Part shown: positions 18,103-26,625 of the stretch, piece after piece | Layout of the letters: each line of letters begins with the position of its first letter | How positions within the stretch are numbered: the first letter of the stretch is position 1 | Assembly: GCA_913043025.1 (NCBI GenBank) | Contig: CAJWLM010000001.1 | Coordinates: forward strand, 62,001 to 126,000 | Source of the DNA: an uncultured Rhodospirillaceae bacterium | Lineage (GTDB): Bacteria > Pseudomonadota > Alphaproteobacteria > UBA8366 | DNA: 64,000 nt | Direction of reading: 5' to 3' | The notes under the pieces: model-generated | Seen by the model: only the letters and a program-made list of their open reading frames with translations | What the model was told of the DNA's origin: nothing | Database searches by the model: none | Made by a program: the position numbers and the translations under genes

Positions 18103-18843
18103 TTAGCTTAAAAAGCCCCCTCCATTAACGTGTATCGTTTGACCGGAAATAAATCGTGCATCTGGACTACAGAGAAACTGAATGGTCCGACCAACGTCGG
18201 CAGGCTCGCCGACAAATCCCACAGGGGGAACATTTCCAGAGGGTTCTCCCGCACTGGCAGCTCTCTCGCCGCCAATACGCCCTGGAGCAACTACATTTAC
18301 CGTGATACCGTCGGCAGCTAGTTCATTGGTGAGGCAATGCATAAGGCCAACCAAGCCCATTTTGCTAGTGGATACGTGACATCGGTCTGGGTACCCGAGG
18401 TGAGGGCCTATACCCCCCAAGAAAATTATTCGGCCCCACTTCTTACCAATCATATATTTCACAGCTGATCGAGTGCAAAGAAAGGAACCATTTAACACTA
18501 TAGATGTGATTTCCTTCCATTCTTTGAAAGACATATCAACTATTTTATTGTGACCTCTATTCGCGGCATTATTTACAAGAATATCCAGACCTCCATACGC
18601 ACTAGCAACATGACCAATCATTTCTTTCACCTGCGCTTCGTCTGTTATGTCAGCCATATGAACCATGGCTGTGCCTCCTGCATCATTTATCTCAGCGACA
18701 ACATTTTCAGCAAGTGTTTTGGAGTTTTTGGCATTGATAACAATTTTGGCACCATCTTCAGCAAGCCGAATGGCCGCGTCACGGCCAGAACGTCGAACCG
18801 CCCCCGTTAGTAGGGCAACCTTGCCTGTGAGCGGTTTGTTCAT
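18103..18843 (-). CDS. Atypical short-chain dehydrogenase/reductase lacking the catalytic Tyr
   Basis: 246 residues with an SDR fold: LLTGAVRRSGRDAAIRLAE as a divergent cofactor-binding motif, NNAANRG after strand 4, and GQTIHVNGGGFLS as the C-terminus. Where classical SDRs have Y-x-x-x-K the sequence reads CHVSTSK, so the Tyr is replaced by Val while the Lys remains; the Ser before it is also absent (FLGGIGPH). It may bind NAD(P) without classical catalysis or use another acid. An AAGGA site precedes the ATG. Its minus-strand neighbour is a CaiB-type CoA-transferase 137 bases upstream. Confidence 0.82.
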   Translation of the reverse strand: MNKPLTGKVALLTGAVRRSGRDAAIRLAEDGAKIVINAKNSKTLAENVVAEINDAGGTAMVHMADITDEAQVKEMIGHVASAYGGLDILVNNAANRGHNKIVDMSFKEWKEITSIVLNGSFLCTRSAVKYMIGKKWGRIIFLGGIGPHLGYPDRCHVSTSKMGLVGLMHCLTNELAADGITVNVVAPGRIGGERAASAGEPSGNVPPVGFVGEPADVGRTIQFLCSPDARFISGQTIHVNGGGFLS

Positions 18844-18979
18844 TTCTATTATCCTTCGTTAAAGTTCCAAGAGTGTTGCAAGGCTTAGTCTAAAGCCGTC
18901 TTGATAATACCTAAATTGGTTGTTTTCAGAGAATGATGATTGTAAAATCTAGCCTATAATCCACTATTCTCGCTGAGGC

Positions 18980-20197
18980 TCAAACGATTACTTCTTTATC
19001 GCGTAACTTTCTTATTTCCTCATCATCATAGCCGAGAGATTTAAGTACTTCCTCATTATATTCACCGTATTCTGGTGTCTTTAATCGAGCTCCTTTTTCG
19101 TGCCCCTGAATGTTGATAGCATTGCCATTAATTTCGGTCTCGCCCAGTTCTGGGTGTTCGACTTTCCAAGTAACACCAAGGTGTTTTACCTGCGGATCTT
19201 CCACTAGCTGTGCAATATTGTATTGTGGGCCGCAGGGCACGCCAATCTCATTCAATCTAGCTACCACCTCTGAGGTAGGAAAACGCCTCGTCACCTCGGA
19301 GACTGCTTCATTCACAGCGATCCTATTTTTAAATCTGAGATCGTTAGTCCGAAAGTCCTCGACCTCTAATAGCTCCTCGCAGTCAAGCGCTTTACAAAAC
19401 CTTTTGAACATATGATCCCCGCCGGCTGCCAAGTTCACATGGCCATCTTTTGTTGGGAAAAGATTAGTGGGTACATTTATGGGGTGCTCATTACCAACTT
19501 GTGGTGGTAGATCTCCAACCATAGTCCAGCGAGCCAGCTGGTAATCGAGCATGCCAACCATTGCTTCTAAAAGTGAAGTATGTACCCAACGGCCTTTGCC
19601 AGTGCGATGACGTTCATGCAGGGCCGTCAATACGCCGATGGCAAGATACATGCCGGCGGTCAAATCACATATCGGGATACCTACACGCATTGGACCTCGA
19701 TCCGCTTCACCGGTAATTGATTGCAAACCACCCATGCCTTGGGCGATTTGGTCCACGCCAGGACGTGGAGCGTAGGGACCGGTCTGCCCAAATCCTGAGA
19801 TTGATCCATAAATAATTCTAGGGTTAATTTCTTCACATTCTCGGTAACTAATCTTAAGTCGATTTTTAACATCGGCACGAAAATTTTCAACGATGATGTC
19901 GGCTTTGGCGACCATTTTCATGAAAATAGCGTGCCCCTCCGGTTTTTTTAGGTCCAAAGTCACACTGCGCTTGTTTCTGTGAAGATTAAAAAAGTCAGGT
20001 TGATTTCGTTGGGTATTTTGGCCTTTCATGCGCGGGTCCGCCTTAGCTGTGGCTTCAACCTTTATAACGTGTGCCCCCCAATCAGCCAGCATACGAACGC
20101 AAGTGGGCCCGGCGCGGGCGCGTGTCAAATCGAGCACAACAAGATCGGACATAGGTAAGTCGTTATTTGCAGCTGATGCATCAAGCGGGTTAGACAT
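18980..20197 (-). CDS. CaiB/BaiF-type (class III) CoA-transferase
   Basis: 405 residues from the ATG at 20197, which has an AGGGAGAA site; the frame is open for 62 more codons upstream but that part does not look like the family. Segments: DLVVLDLTRARAGPTCVRML at the N-terminus, IYGSISGFGQTGPYAPRPG (the conserved GFG/PGVD region) and GIPICDLTAGMYLAIGVLTA. The enzyme moves CoA between an acyl-CoA donor and a carboxylic acid, activating it for catabolism. It is on the same strand as the atypical SDR downstream and the carbamoylase-like gene upstream, so an operon is possible. Confidence 0.9.
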   Translation of the reverse strand: MSNPLDASAANNDLPMSDLVVLDLTRARAGPTCVRMLADWGAHVIKVEATAKADPRMKGQNTQRNQPDFFNLHRNKRSVTLDLKKPEGHAIFMKMVAKADIIVENFRADVKNRLKISYRECEEINPRIIYGSISGFGQTGPYAPRPGVDQIAQGMGGLQSITGEADRGPMRVGIPICDLTAGMYLAIGVLTALHERHRTGKGRWVHTSLLEAMVGMLDYQLARWTMVGDLPPQVGNEHPINVPTNLFPTKDGHVNLAAGGDHMFKRFCKALDCEELLEVEDFRTNDLRFKNRIAVNEAVSEVTRRFPTSEVVARLNEIGVPCGPQYNIAQLVEDPQVKHLGVTWKVEHPELGETEINGNAINIQGHEKGARLKTPEYGEYNEEVLKSLGYDDEEIRKLRDKEVIV

Positions 20198-20530
20198 GAC
20201 GGTTCTCCCTGGTTGAAAAATCTCAAACAAGCCTATCTCAAGCAGTTCCGCCTGCATAGCTGCAGATATTTTTGTTCCTGGTGGATAGTTTGAATTGGCG
20301 CTAACAACTGCGGTCTTGCGGCAATAAGAGCAATTAGCGGTGATGCCCCTGACCACTTTTATAATTAGGAAGTTATTGACCATTGGAAGAATACTTCCGA
20401 AGGTCTGAAATCATGCCAAGAAAGTAGGCATGAGTGCTAAATTAAACGAACCAAACGATACAAAATTACTTGCGGTTAGAAAAACACGTGGAATTATTAG
20501 CCATTTTCCGGGAAATTAGAATGATAATCT
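20198..20530. other. Intergenic region between carbamoylase-like gene and CoA-transferase
   Basis: 333 bases. It contains an inverted repeat TCATGCC/GGCATGA (20411-20417 with 20427-20433, 9-base loop), which could be a weak terminator for the upstream gene or an operator, and the open upstream extension of the CoA-transferase frame (to 20383), which I regard as non-coding. No clear promoter seen. Confidence 0.4.
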
Positions 20531-21475
20531 TCATCTATTTGCACCGCGCTGGTTTGTAATAATTCCATATTCTTCTATGCGCCGGTTTTTTTCAAAATTA
20601 AACATTAAGCGACGTGACTCCTCAGCAGCGTCAAGGTCAATCGTGTGCGTAACAATCTCGTCGGCGAGCGTCTTTGTTTGTGCGGCGAGTTTTCCGTTAG
20701 GGTCAACAATGACGCTCGAGCCAACCATCGGCGAACCATCCTCAGTACCAGCCTTTGCAACAGATACTACCCAATTTGCATTTTGATAAGCACCAGCTTG
20801 AACTGTCAAATTACTGTGATAGGTGTAAAGCTCTTCCTCATTTTCCCCAGTATGCCTATTTGATGCGACAGAATTGTAGCCAATCAGAACAATCTCTGCA
20901 CCTTTAAGAGCAAGGACCCGAAAAGTCTCGGGCCAGCGCCGATCATTACAAATAGCCATCCCAATTTTTGCCCCGAAAGCCTCTGTGACTGGAAAGCCCA
21001 GATTCCCGACAGAAAAATATTTTTTTTCGAGCTGCTGCCGAGCATATTCTTGCACAGGAGCTGAGGTCCCTGGTAGGTGAATTTTTCTATACTTATTTAT
21101 GATATGGCCTTCGGGGCTCACTAAAATAGCAGTATTGTATCGACGTTTGGTATTTCTCTCGACACTCAATTCGGCATAGCCCACATAAAACCCAACTTTT
21201 GCATCTTTCGCCACCTTGAACAGATTTTCGTTATTCTTGTTAGGCATATCGGTTTCAAAATACTTATCCAGTGCCGCCTCATCTTGAATCAGGTATCGTG
21301 GGAAAAAGGTAGTGAAGGCAAGTTCTGGGAATACAATGAGGTCTGCTTTATTTGCAGCGCCTTTTTCAACTAAGCTTATCATTCGGTCTAGGATCACTGA
21401 TCGCTTATCTGTCGGTTGATTTGGGCCCATTTGAGCTGCTGCAACACGGATCTCTCTCCCCACAACCACCTCCAT
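20531..21475 (-). CDS. Carbon-nitrogen hydrolase, N-carbamoyl-D-amino acid hydrolase-like
   Basis: 314 residues of the nitrilase superfamily. The catalytic triad can be placed: Glu in IVFPELAFTTFFPR, Lys in NKYRKIHLPG and Cys in GMAICNDRRWPETFRV. These segments, the downstream QAGAYQNANWVV and the C-terminal FNFEKNRRIEEYGI match N-carbamoyl-D-amino acid hydrolase closely; that enzyme splits N-carbamoyl amino acids into amino acid, CO2 and ammonia. The ATG at 21475 overlaps its own GGAGG, so the GTG four codons later (21463) may be the real start. The neighbourhood lacks a hydantoinase, so the natural substrate may be another carbamoyl or ureido compound. Confidence 0.85.
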   Translation of the reverse strand: MEVVVGREIRVAAAQMGPNQPTDKRSVILDRMISLVEKGAANKADLIVFPELAFTTFFPRYLIQDEAALDKYFETDMPNKNNENLFKVAKDAKVGFYVGYAELSVERNTKRRYNTAILVSPEGHIINKYRKIHLPGTSAPVQEYARQQLEKKYFSVGNLGFPVTEAFGAKIGMAICNDRRWPETFRVLALKGAEIVLIGYNSVASNRHTGENEEELYTYHSNLTVQAGAYQNANWVVSVAKAGTEDGSPMVGSSVIVDPNGKLAAQTKTLADEIVTHTIDLDAAEESRRLMFNFEKNRRIEEYGIITNQRGANR

Positions 21476-21891
21476 AAAAATTATCTCAAAAAAGAATCTG
21501 AACTAATTTCTAGGGTAGAGTCAATCAATACAGCTCCCGTAATAGAGACCTGAGATCATCGCTATGGAGCGCATGGAAATTAATTTGATTTGCAATACAC
21601 AATCTTAACTCCAAATACTATGAGCCAAAAAGTATTAGTGAAGCATCATATCTTCTGCAACTTAGTTAACATAACTCAGCCAAAATGCTATTATCGCAAA
21701 GGTTGGACTTTAGTTCCTAAATTATTTTTCATTCTGAAAATTAAGATATGCCAAACGTTGAGAAGTGAAATAAAATTCTTCAAAACATTAGGGTGTCGGC
21801 CTTTCAGAAAAGAGATTTTAAAATAACGCGCTGTTGTTAATAACATTCCCATCGTGCTGATAATGGTTACGTTCAAATGACGGAGGCTTGT
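21476..21891. other. Intergenic region, no recognisable gene
   Basis: 416 AT-rich bases between two divergent genes (carbamoylase-like on minus, glutathione transferase on plus). Promoters for both must lie here, but I see no convincing -35/-10 pair, RNA gene or repeat. The only open frames are short and lack ribosome sites. Confidence 0.4.
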
Positions 21892-22563
21892 ATGAAATTT
21901 AGATTATGGGGACGCCCAAGTTCAGCTCGGACCCAAAAAATTATGTTAGCATTGGCGGAGCTCGGCATTGAGTATGAATATATGCTTGCAAGTGCAACTA
22001 TGGGTCCCAATGGGTCCGTTGCAAAAGGTGGGACACCGTTTGGTATCGTAGATACTCCGGAATACCGGAAGATGAATCCAAATGGCACGGTGCCTACTAT
22101 AAATGACGATGGCTACGTTCTCTGGGAATCGAATGCGATAATACAGTATCTTGGCATGCAGTATGATCCCAAACTGTTTTACAACGATGATGTGAGGCTT
22201 TTTGCTTCTGCTGCTCGTTGGCTAATGTGGGAGAATAATCAACTCATCCCGCCGATGCATAACCTGGTGATGCATCTCATACGATTACCAGCGAGTGAGC
22301 GCAGCGCCACCAAGGCTAACAATATGCGGCTCAAGTTAATCGAACAATTTAACATTATTGAGAAGCAGCTTGAGGAAACAAGATTTTTAGCGGCAGATCA
22401 CTGGACAATGGCTGACATACCTATGACAATACGTTGCCATCGCTGGAACCTATTGGACATAGAGCGCCCTGAAATGCCGAACATAGAGCGATATTACGCT
22501 GATATAAAAAAGCGTCCATCCTTTGCCACTATTTCTGATCCATCTATGCACATTGAAGGTTAA
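21892..22563 (+). CDS. Glutathione S-transferase family protein
   Basis: 223 residues from the ATG at 21892 behind a CGGAGG site. The N-terminal thioredoxin-like domain begins KFRLWGRPSSARTQKIMLAL, with Ser in the place that activates glutathione, and continues with MNPNGTVPTINDDGYVLWES, the cis-Pro and ES motif that hold the glutathione gamma-glutamyl group. The C-terminal all-helical domain ends near residue 215. A small insertion (MGPNGSVAKGGTPFGIV, about 40-57) lengthens the usual loop before helix 2. Possible roles are detoxification or a dedicated catabolic step. It converges on the TauD gene with a 4-base stop overlap. Confidence 0.88.
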   Translation: MKFRLWGRPSSARTQKIMLALAELGIEYEYMLASATMGPNGSVAKGGTPFGIVDTPEYRKMNPNGTVPTINDDGYVLWESNAIIQYLGMQYDPKLFYNDDVRLFASAARWLMWENNQLIPPMHNLVMHLIRLPASERSATKANNMRLKLIEQFNIIEKQLEETRFLAADHWTMADIPMTIRCHRWNLLDIERPEMPNIERYYADIKKRPSFATISDPSMHIEG

Positions 22564-23417
22564 ACTGTGGGGCCGTCGCCAGCAACGGTCGTGCGGTGTA
22601 AAACCCGTTTATGATTAGCGACATCCCAAGTTCGACCGCGATGTAGCACAGCCCTGTTGTCCCATATGACAAGGTCTCCCACTTTCCACTGATGGGAATA
22701 AACGAATGCTTTTTGTGTTGCATGCTTAAGCAATTGGGCGAGAAGAGATTTTCCGTTTTCTTCATCCATGCCTTCGATCAAAGTGGCATGTCCTCCAATG
22801 AATACTGCTTTGCGATTTGTAACCGAATTTTTTCGGATGAGGGCCTGGCGCACCGGTGGAAGGTTCTTTTTTTGCCAGTCAGAGAGTTGTCCTCCAACCA
22901 TTTTGCGTGTAGTTGCGAAATCATGGATTACTACTTTATTTTCGAGGTAATTTTTCATGTCTGGCTCCAGAGTATCGTATGCAGCTCTCATGCTTGCAAA
23001 CTCGGTTTCGCCGCCCTTGGGGGGAAGTATACGCGCGTGAAGCATCGAACAAAGCGACGGTATGGGTTTAAAGGAACTGTCCGAGTGCCAGATCATATTT
23101 GCCGATTGATAGATCATACGCTCATCTTCTGGTGGAATGATTTTTCCATTTCTATCCTCATTATGCATCACAGATATATGGCGTGGTTTTTCATCATTGC
23201 CTAGGTGCGGTGCCATCATCTCCAAGTCGCCAAAGCGTTGTGAGAATTCTATTTGTTGATCGTCATCAATGTCCTGATCGTGAATTACGATAACGGAATA
23301 TTTTTCAAATGCGGTTCTTACATCATTAAAATCATTTTCTGACATATGGCGCGTAATATTTATTCCTTCAACTCGTGCCCCGAATCTCGGATGCAATTGG
23401 GTGATTTTAACACTCAT
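22560..23417 (-). CDS. TauD/TfdA-family 2-oxoglutarate/Fe(II) dioxygenase
   Basis: 285 residues. HSD in MIWHSDSSF and the distal His in AVLHRGRTWD are the iron ligands; the Arg in KRVLHRTTVAG would bind 2-oxoglutarate. LGDLEMMAPHLG-like and PPKGGETEFASMRAAYD segments are typical of the TfdA side of the family (2,4-D and other aryloxy or alkyl ethers), so cleavage of an ether or a sulfonate is possible. It is coupled by a 4-base overlap to a small membrane-protein gene upstream on the same strand. Confidence 0.88.
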   Translation of the reverse strand: MSVKITQLHPRFGARVEGINITRHMSENDFNDVRTAFEKYSVIVIHDQDIDDDQQIEFSQRFGDLEMMAPHLGNDEKPRHISVMHNEDRNGKIIPPEDERMIYQSANMIWHSDSSFKPIPSLCSMLHARILPPKGGETEFASMRAAYDTLEPDMKNYLENKVVIHDFATTRKMVGGQLSDWQKKNLPPVRQALIRKNSVTNRKAVFIGGHATLIEGMDEENGKSLLAQLLKHATQKAFVYSHQWKVGDLVIWDNRAVLHRGRTWDVANHKRVLHRTTVAGDGPTV

Positions 23418-23797
23418 TTACTTTTTTCTTTCCTGGGTTCCCGCGTCATTAATATCAAAGCAAGGCATCCAGCAATTGCTGCAAAAAAACAGAATAGGGT
23501 GGTGAAAGTTACTGCAATCGAGCTCATTGAACCAAATAGCATAAGCCCGAGACCAATCAGTATTGAGATTATGGATCCAGCGCGCAAACAGCTTTTGTTA
23601 TTCGTGTGTCCACAAATAAGGTTCCACCCCGCACGGGCAAAAAACCACATTGGCAATATTATAGTGCCGCAATAAATCTCTCGAAAAATGTGTTTACCAC
23701 CGGATATAAAAGCTAAATGCAAGAGCCACACGAACTGCATGAATAGCAATAATGCTGCCAAAAGCGTAATCCATGGAGCTAAGCGCTGTGGCGTCAT
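23414..23797 (-). CDS. Small integral membrane protein of unknown function
   Basis: 127 residues with about four hydrophobic segments (roughly 10-32, 40-60, 72-90 and 95-115) and a basic tail (REPRKEKSK). I do not recognise a family. Its stop overlaps the ATG of the TauD gene, so it is the first gene of a two-gene minus-strand unit; it could be an inner-membrane partner of uptake or a signalling protein. It starts 69 bases from the divergent SDR gene. Confidence 0.7.
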   Translation of the reverse strand: MTPQRLAPWITLLAALLLFMQFVWLLHLAFISGGKHIFREIYCGTIILPMWFFARAGWNLICGHTNNKSCLRAGSIISILIGLGLMLFGSMSSIAVTFTTLFCFFAAIAGCLALILMTREPRKEKSK

Positions 23798-23866
23798 ATC
23801 AACCTTCTAGGTTCTTCAAACACTTTGATTATGACATAAAACCTGAAATTAAATCGAGAGGGACGT

Positions 23867-24715
23867 ATGGGAGAACTCAACGGAAAAATCTTGGCATTGA
23901 CCGGAGGCAGTAAAGGCATTGGTCGAGCCGCAGTCGAACTATTTGCAAAAGAGGGTGCGGCAATTGCTATGTGCGGGCGCACTGCTGACACTCTTAATCG
24001 CGCAGCAAAAGAATTGCGGGAACGATATGGTGCGACGGTATTGCCTATTGTAGCTGATATCATGGATCGAGAATCGGTGGATGCGTTTACTGCTGAAGTT
24101 GGCGAGACCTTCGGGCGAATAGATATGCTTGTCAATAATGCAGGCGAATCAGAACAGCATAAAAGTGATAAGATTGTTCGCCCTGTTTTATCGGAAGACC
24201 CCGTTGGGGCTTCATATTTGCCAGCCAGTCGGTTTTCTGAAATGGATGAAAAAGAATTTCAAGTTGCTTTTGAGCGTAAATTTTTTGGAATGTTGCGTGT
24301 GACCCAATCAGCGCTTCCTTGGATAAGGAAAGCCAATTCAGGCAGCATTGTGAACATTACCTCTACAAAAGGTATCCAGCCGGGCCCACGCACGGCTACA
24401 TCAGCAATAGCTTGGGCGGCATGTATGAATTGGACTCAAGGATTATCGCTTGAGCTTGGACCCGAGAATATCCGTATTAATATAGTGTCTGTCGGTGGGA
24501 TAGTAACACCTAATCTGATGAGCGCGTATGAACGGTGGGGCAAAGGTATGAGTGAAGAAGAATACTTTCTACCACGGACGCAAAATGTCCCTCTTCAGCG
24601 ATTAGGAACAGCAGAAGAGGTGGCAGAAGCGATCTATTTTCTTGCATCTCCTAGGGGCGGCTACGTCACTGGTCAGTGCGTTGCGACGGATGGAGGCGGC
24701 GTGCGGGTGATTTAA
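23867..24715 (+). CDS. Atypical short-chain dehydrogenase/reductase (catalytic Tyr and Lys replaced)
   Basis: 282 residues. The cofactor motif TGGSKGIGRAAVELF, the following CGRTADTL (Arg suggests NADP) and LVNNAGESE are normal for an SDR. The expected Y-x-x-x-K site falls in PGPRTATSAIAWAACMNW, which has neither residue, while the Ser in NITSTKGIQ is kept. The C-terminal LASPRGGYVTGQCVATDGG is typical. An insertion of about 30 residues follows NNAG. A GAGAGGGAC site precedes the ATG. It is the first plus-strand gene before the selenoprotein pair, 164 bases upstream. Confidence 0.82.
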   Translation: MGELNGKILALTGGSKGIGRAAVELFAKEGAAIAMCGRTADTLNRAAKELRERYGATVLPIVADIMDRESVDAFTAEVGETFGRIDMLVNNAGESEQHKSDKIVRPVLSEDPVGASYLPASRFSEMDEKEFQVAFERKFFGMLRVTQSALPWIRKANSGSIVNITSTKGIQPGPRTATSAIAWAACMNWTQGLSLELGPENIRINIVSVGGIVTPNLMSAYERWGKGMSEEEYFLPRTQNVPLQRLGTAEEVAEAIYFLASPRGGYVTGQCVATDGGGVRVI

Positions 24716-24879
24716 ATTCTATTTTCTGATGAGATTTCGATCCATAGAATTATCTGGTTCATCAATATCAGGTTGAAAACGTTGTTTGGCTTTATTGCGC
24801 AAATAGGGGGCTTTTCGATTTAGCTGCGGGCATGCTAAATTTTAATTCTTTCTGGTTTAGGTTGAGAGGAGGACTCGCA

Positions 24880-26598
24880 ATGGACATCTATGACCCCTCG
24901 AGTGCAACGGAAATAACCGAACTATATTCACCGCGTTTGAATAGTTTGGATGGAAAGAGAATTGCTTTACTTTCGAATGATAGTTGGCAGGCCCATCGGA
25001 CATTGCCGTTGGTAGGCGATATGCTGAAAACTGAGTATCCTTCCATTGAAATAATACCATATGAGGAATTTCCTATTGGCAATGCTGTTATCGACTCAGA
25101 TGCATCCGTCGTAAGGGCAAAAGAGCTTGCCGTTGACGGCGTGCTAATAGGGAATGCTGCCTGAGGTAATTGTTCTACCGCCTGCGGCCGTGCTGCCGCC
25201 AGATTAGAAGCTTCCAAAATTCCAACTACAATTTTTGCACGCGAAGATTTTGTGGGGGTAGTGAAAAATGCAGTAGCTGGTCTCGGGTTTGACCGCGAGG
25301 CACCTATGGTAGAGTTCCCTATAGATGTATTTTTAATCGAAAGTGACCTCTCTCCTGTCAAAAAAGCAAAAAAGAAATTTATTGATGGGTTTATCAATTG
25401 GAATTCAGCAGTAAGCAATTTGGGATTGCGCAATGCCGAAATGATAAATCTCGTCATTGGAGATGATGAACAAGCGCTAGTTGCGGCGAATAACCTATTC
25501 ATAAAAAATCTCTGGTCGGATGGGCTCCCCATTATACCGCCGACCCCAGATAAGATTGAATGGATTCTTAAAGGGACAGACAGAGCCCGCGATGAAAAAT
25601 TAGGAAAATTCATGCCTCGTGGGGGCATAGTCACTATTGAAACCATTGCTGTCTCACTTGCGATGGCTGGTGGACGCCCGGAGTATTTATCAATTCTTAT
25701 TGCCGCGGTCGAGGCTATCCTTCATCCGTCAATGGATCATGATAAATGGCAGTCAACCTCTGGAATGACTTTTCCTGTTATTATAGTGAACGGACCGGCC
25801 GCTTCGGACATTCGGATAAACTCTGGGTTTGGGTTGATGGGACCAAACCCTCAGGCTCCAGCAGGTGGAATTATAGGGCGCGCGGTAAGATTGATGCAGC
25901 AAAATGTTGGAGGTGCCTTGCCTGGGGTTGGGACAATGGCGATTTTTGGAGCTATGAGATATACAAACGCCGTAATTGCGGAGGCCGAAGATACATTTCC
26001 CGATGATTGGGAAACACATGCCACTGAGTGGCATGGCGTGCCGCGCGGCACTAACGCTGTCTCCGTATTCATCGCTACTGGCGGCGCTAATATTATTCGC
26101 CGTGGTACGGGGAAAGAAACTTTGAATGTCGAAGCCGAGGATAGTCTTCGGCGTATCTCTACGTATATGCAGACGGCTAATCCGCATTACATTCGGGGGT
26201 GGACAGGTGGAACAGCTGGCGCGGTGATAATTTCACCAGTGGTAGCAAAACAATTAGCAAATCTGGGATGGACAAAGACACAGATCAAAGAATTTCTGTG
26301 GGAGAATACTAAAATCGATAAGAACACAGTTATATCATCTGGTCTCGAACAATGGATTAGAGCTTCAACTGATCCTGTAGCTCAGGCTGCCTCAATCGAC
26401 CCATGGCCTATTTGCCAGAGGCCCGATGGTATAATGGTTTTAGTAGCTGGAGGGGCGCATCCCACCCATAATTTCTGGCTGCAAGGAAATGCTTTGACTG
26501 TTGGCAAAAAAATCGTCGAAACGCCCTCTAATTGGACAGAATTGCTTGAGCAAGCCGATCGTGATCTCGGTTGCGCCGACGATGTTTGTCTTGTCTAA
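24880..26598 (+). CDS. Putative selenoprotein 1: UGSC-like domain fused to a large uncharacterised domain (UGA at codon 95 read as Sec)
   Basis: Read through one in-frame TGA (25162-25164) this gives 572 residues. The start is the ATG at 24880, 7 bases after GAGAGGAGG. Residues about 1-190 match the UGSC (seleno)protein layout: a Rossmann-like N-terminus (GKRIALLSNDSWQAHRTLPL), then GVLIGNAA-U-GNCSTACGRAAAR, then a helix and strand (KIPTTIFAREDF). The Sec is followed by Cys at +3 and +7. Residues about 200-572 form a second conserved domain with DGLPIIPPTPDK, GGRPEYLSILIAAVEA, VNGP, NSGFGLMGPNP and RLMQQNVGGALPG, a family I know only as hypothetical. It ends in a Cys-x4-Cys tail (GCADDVCLV). 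The UGA sits at the same place in the paralogue downstream, which argues against a sequencing error. Function is unknown; a redox or metal-binding role is inferred. Confidence 0.85.
25162..25217 (+). promoter_or_regulatory. Candidate bacterial SECIS element of selenoprotein 1
   Basis: Starts with the UGA codon. A 5-bp GC stem (25184-25188 with 25195-25199) encloses a 6-nt loop CGUGCU at 25189-25194, with G and U at loop positions 2 and 3. Two more pairs (CU with AG) follow across a bulged C, and a lower stem UUCUA/UAGAA can close the structure. The loop begins 25 bases after the UGA, within the usual bacterial SECIS distance. Confidence 0.7.
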
Positions 26599-26625
26599 TG
26601 GAGGTATAAGAATGGAGGAAAGTAT

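Noticed and set aside
20198-20383. N-terminal extension of the CoA-transferase frame
   Set aside because: It is open by chance; the family begins near residue 63 and the ATG at 20197 has a good ribosome site.
22692-23204. 170-residue plus-strand frame inside the TauD gene
   Set aside because: Antisense shadow; Cys- and Phe-rich with no recognisable domain.
25162-25164. Treating the TGA as a true stop or sequencing error that makes a pseudogene
   Set aside because: The paralogue has TGA at the same motif position, both frames continue in homologous protein, and both are followed by the same stem-loop.
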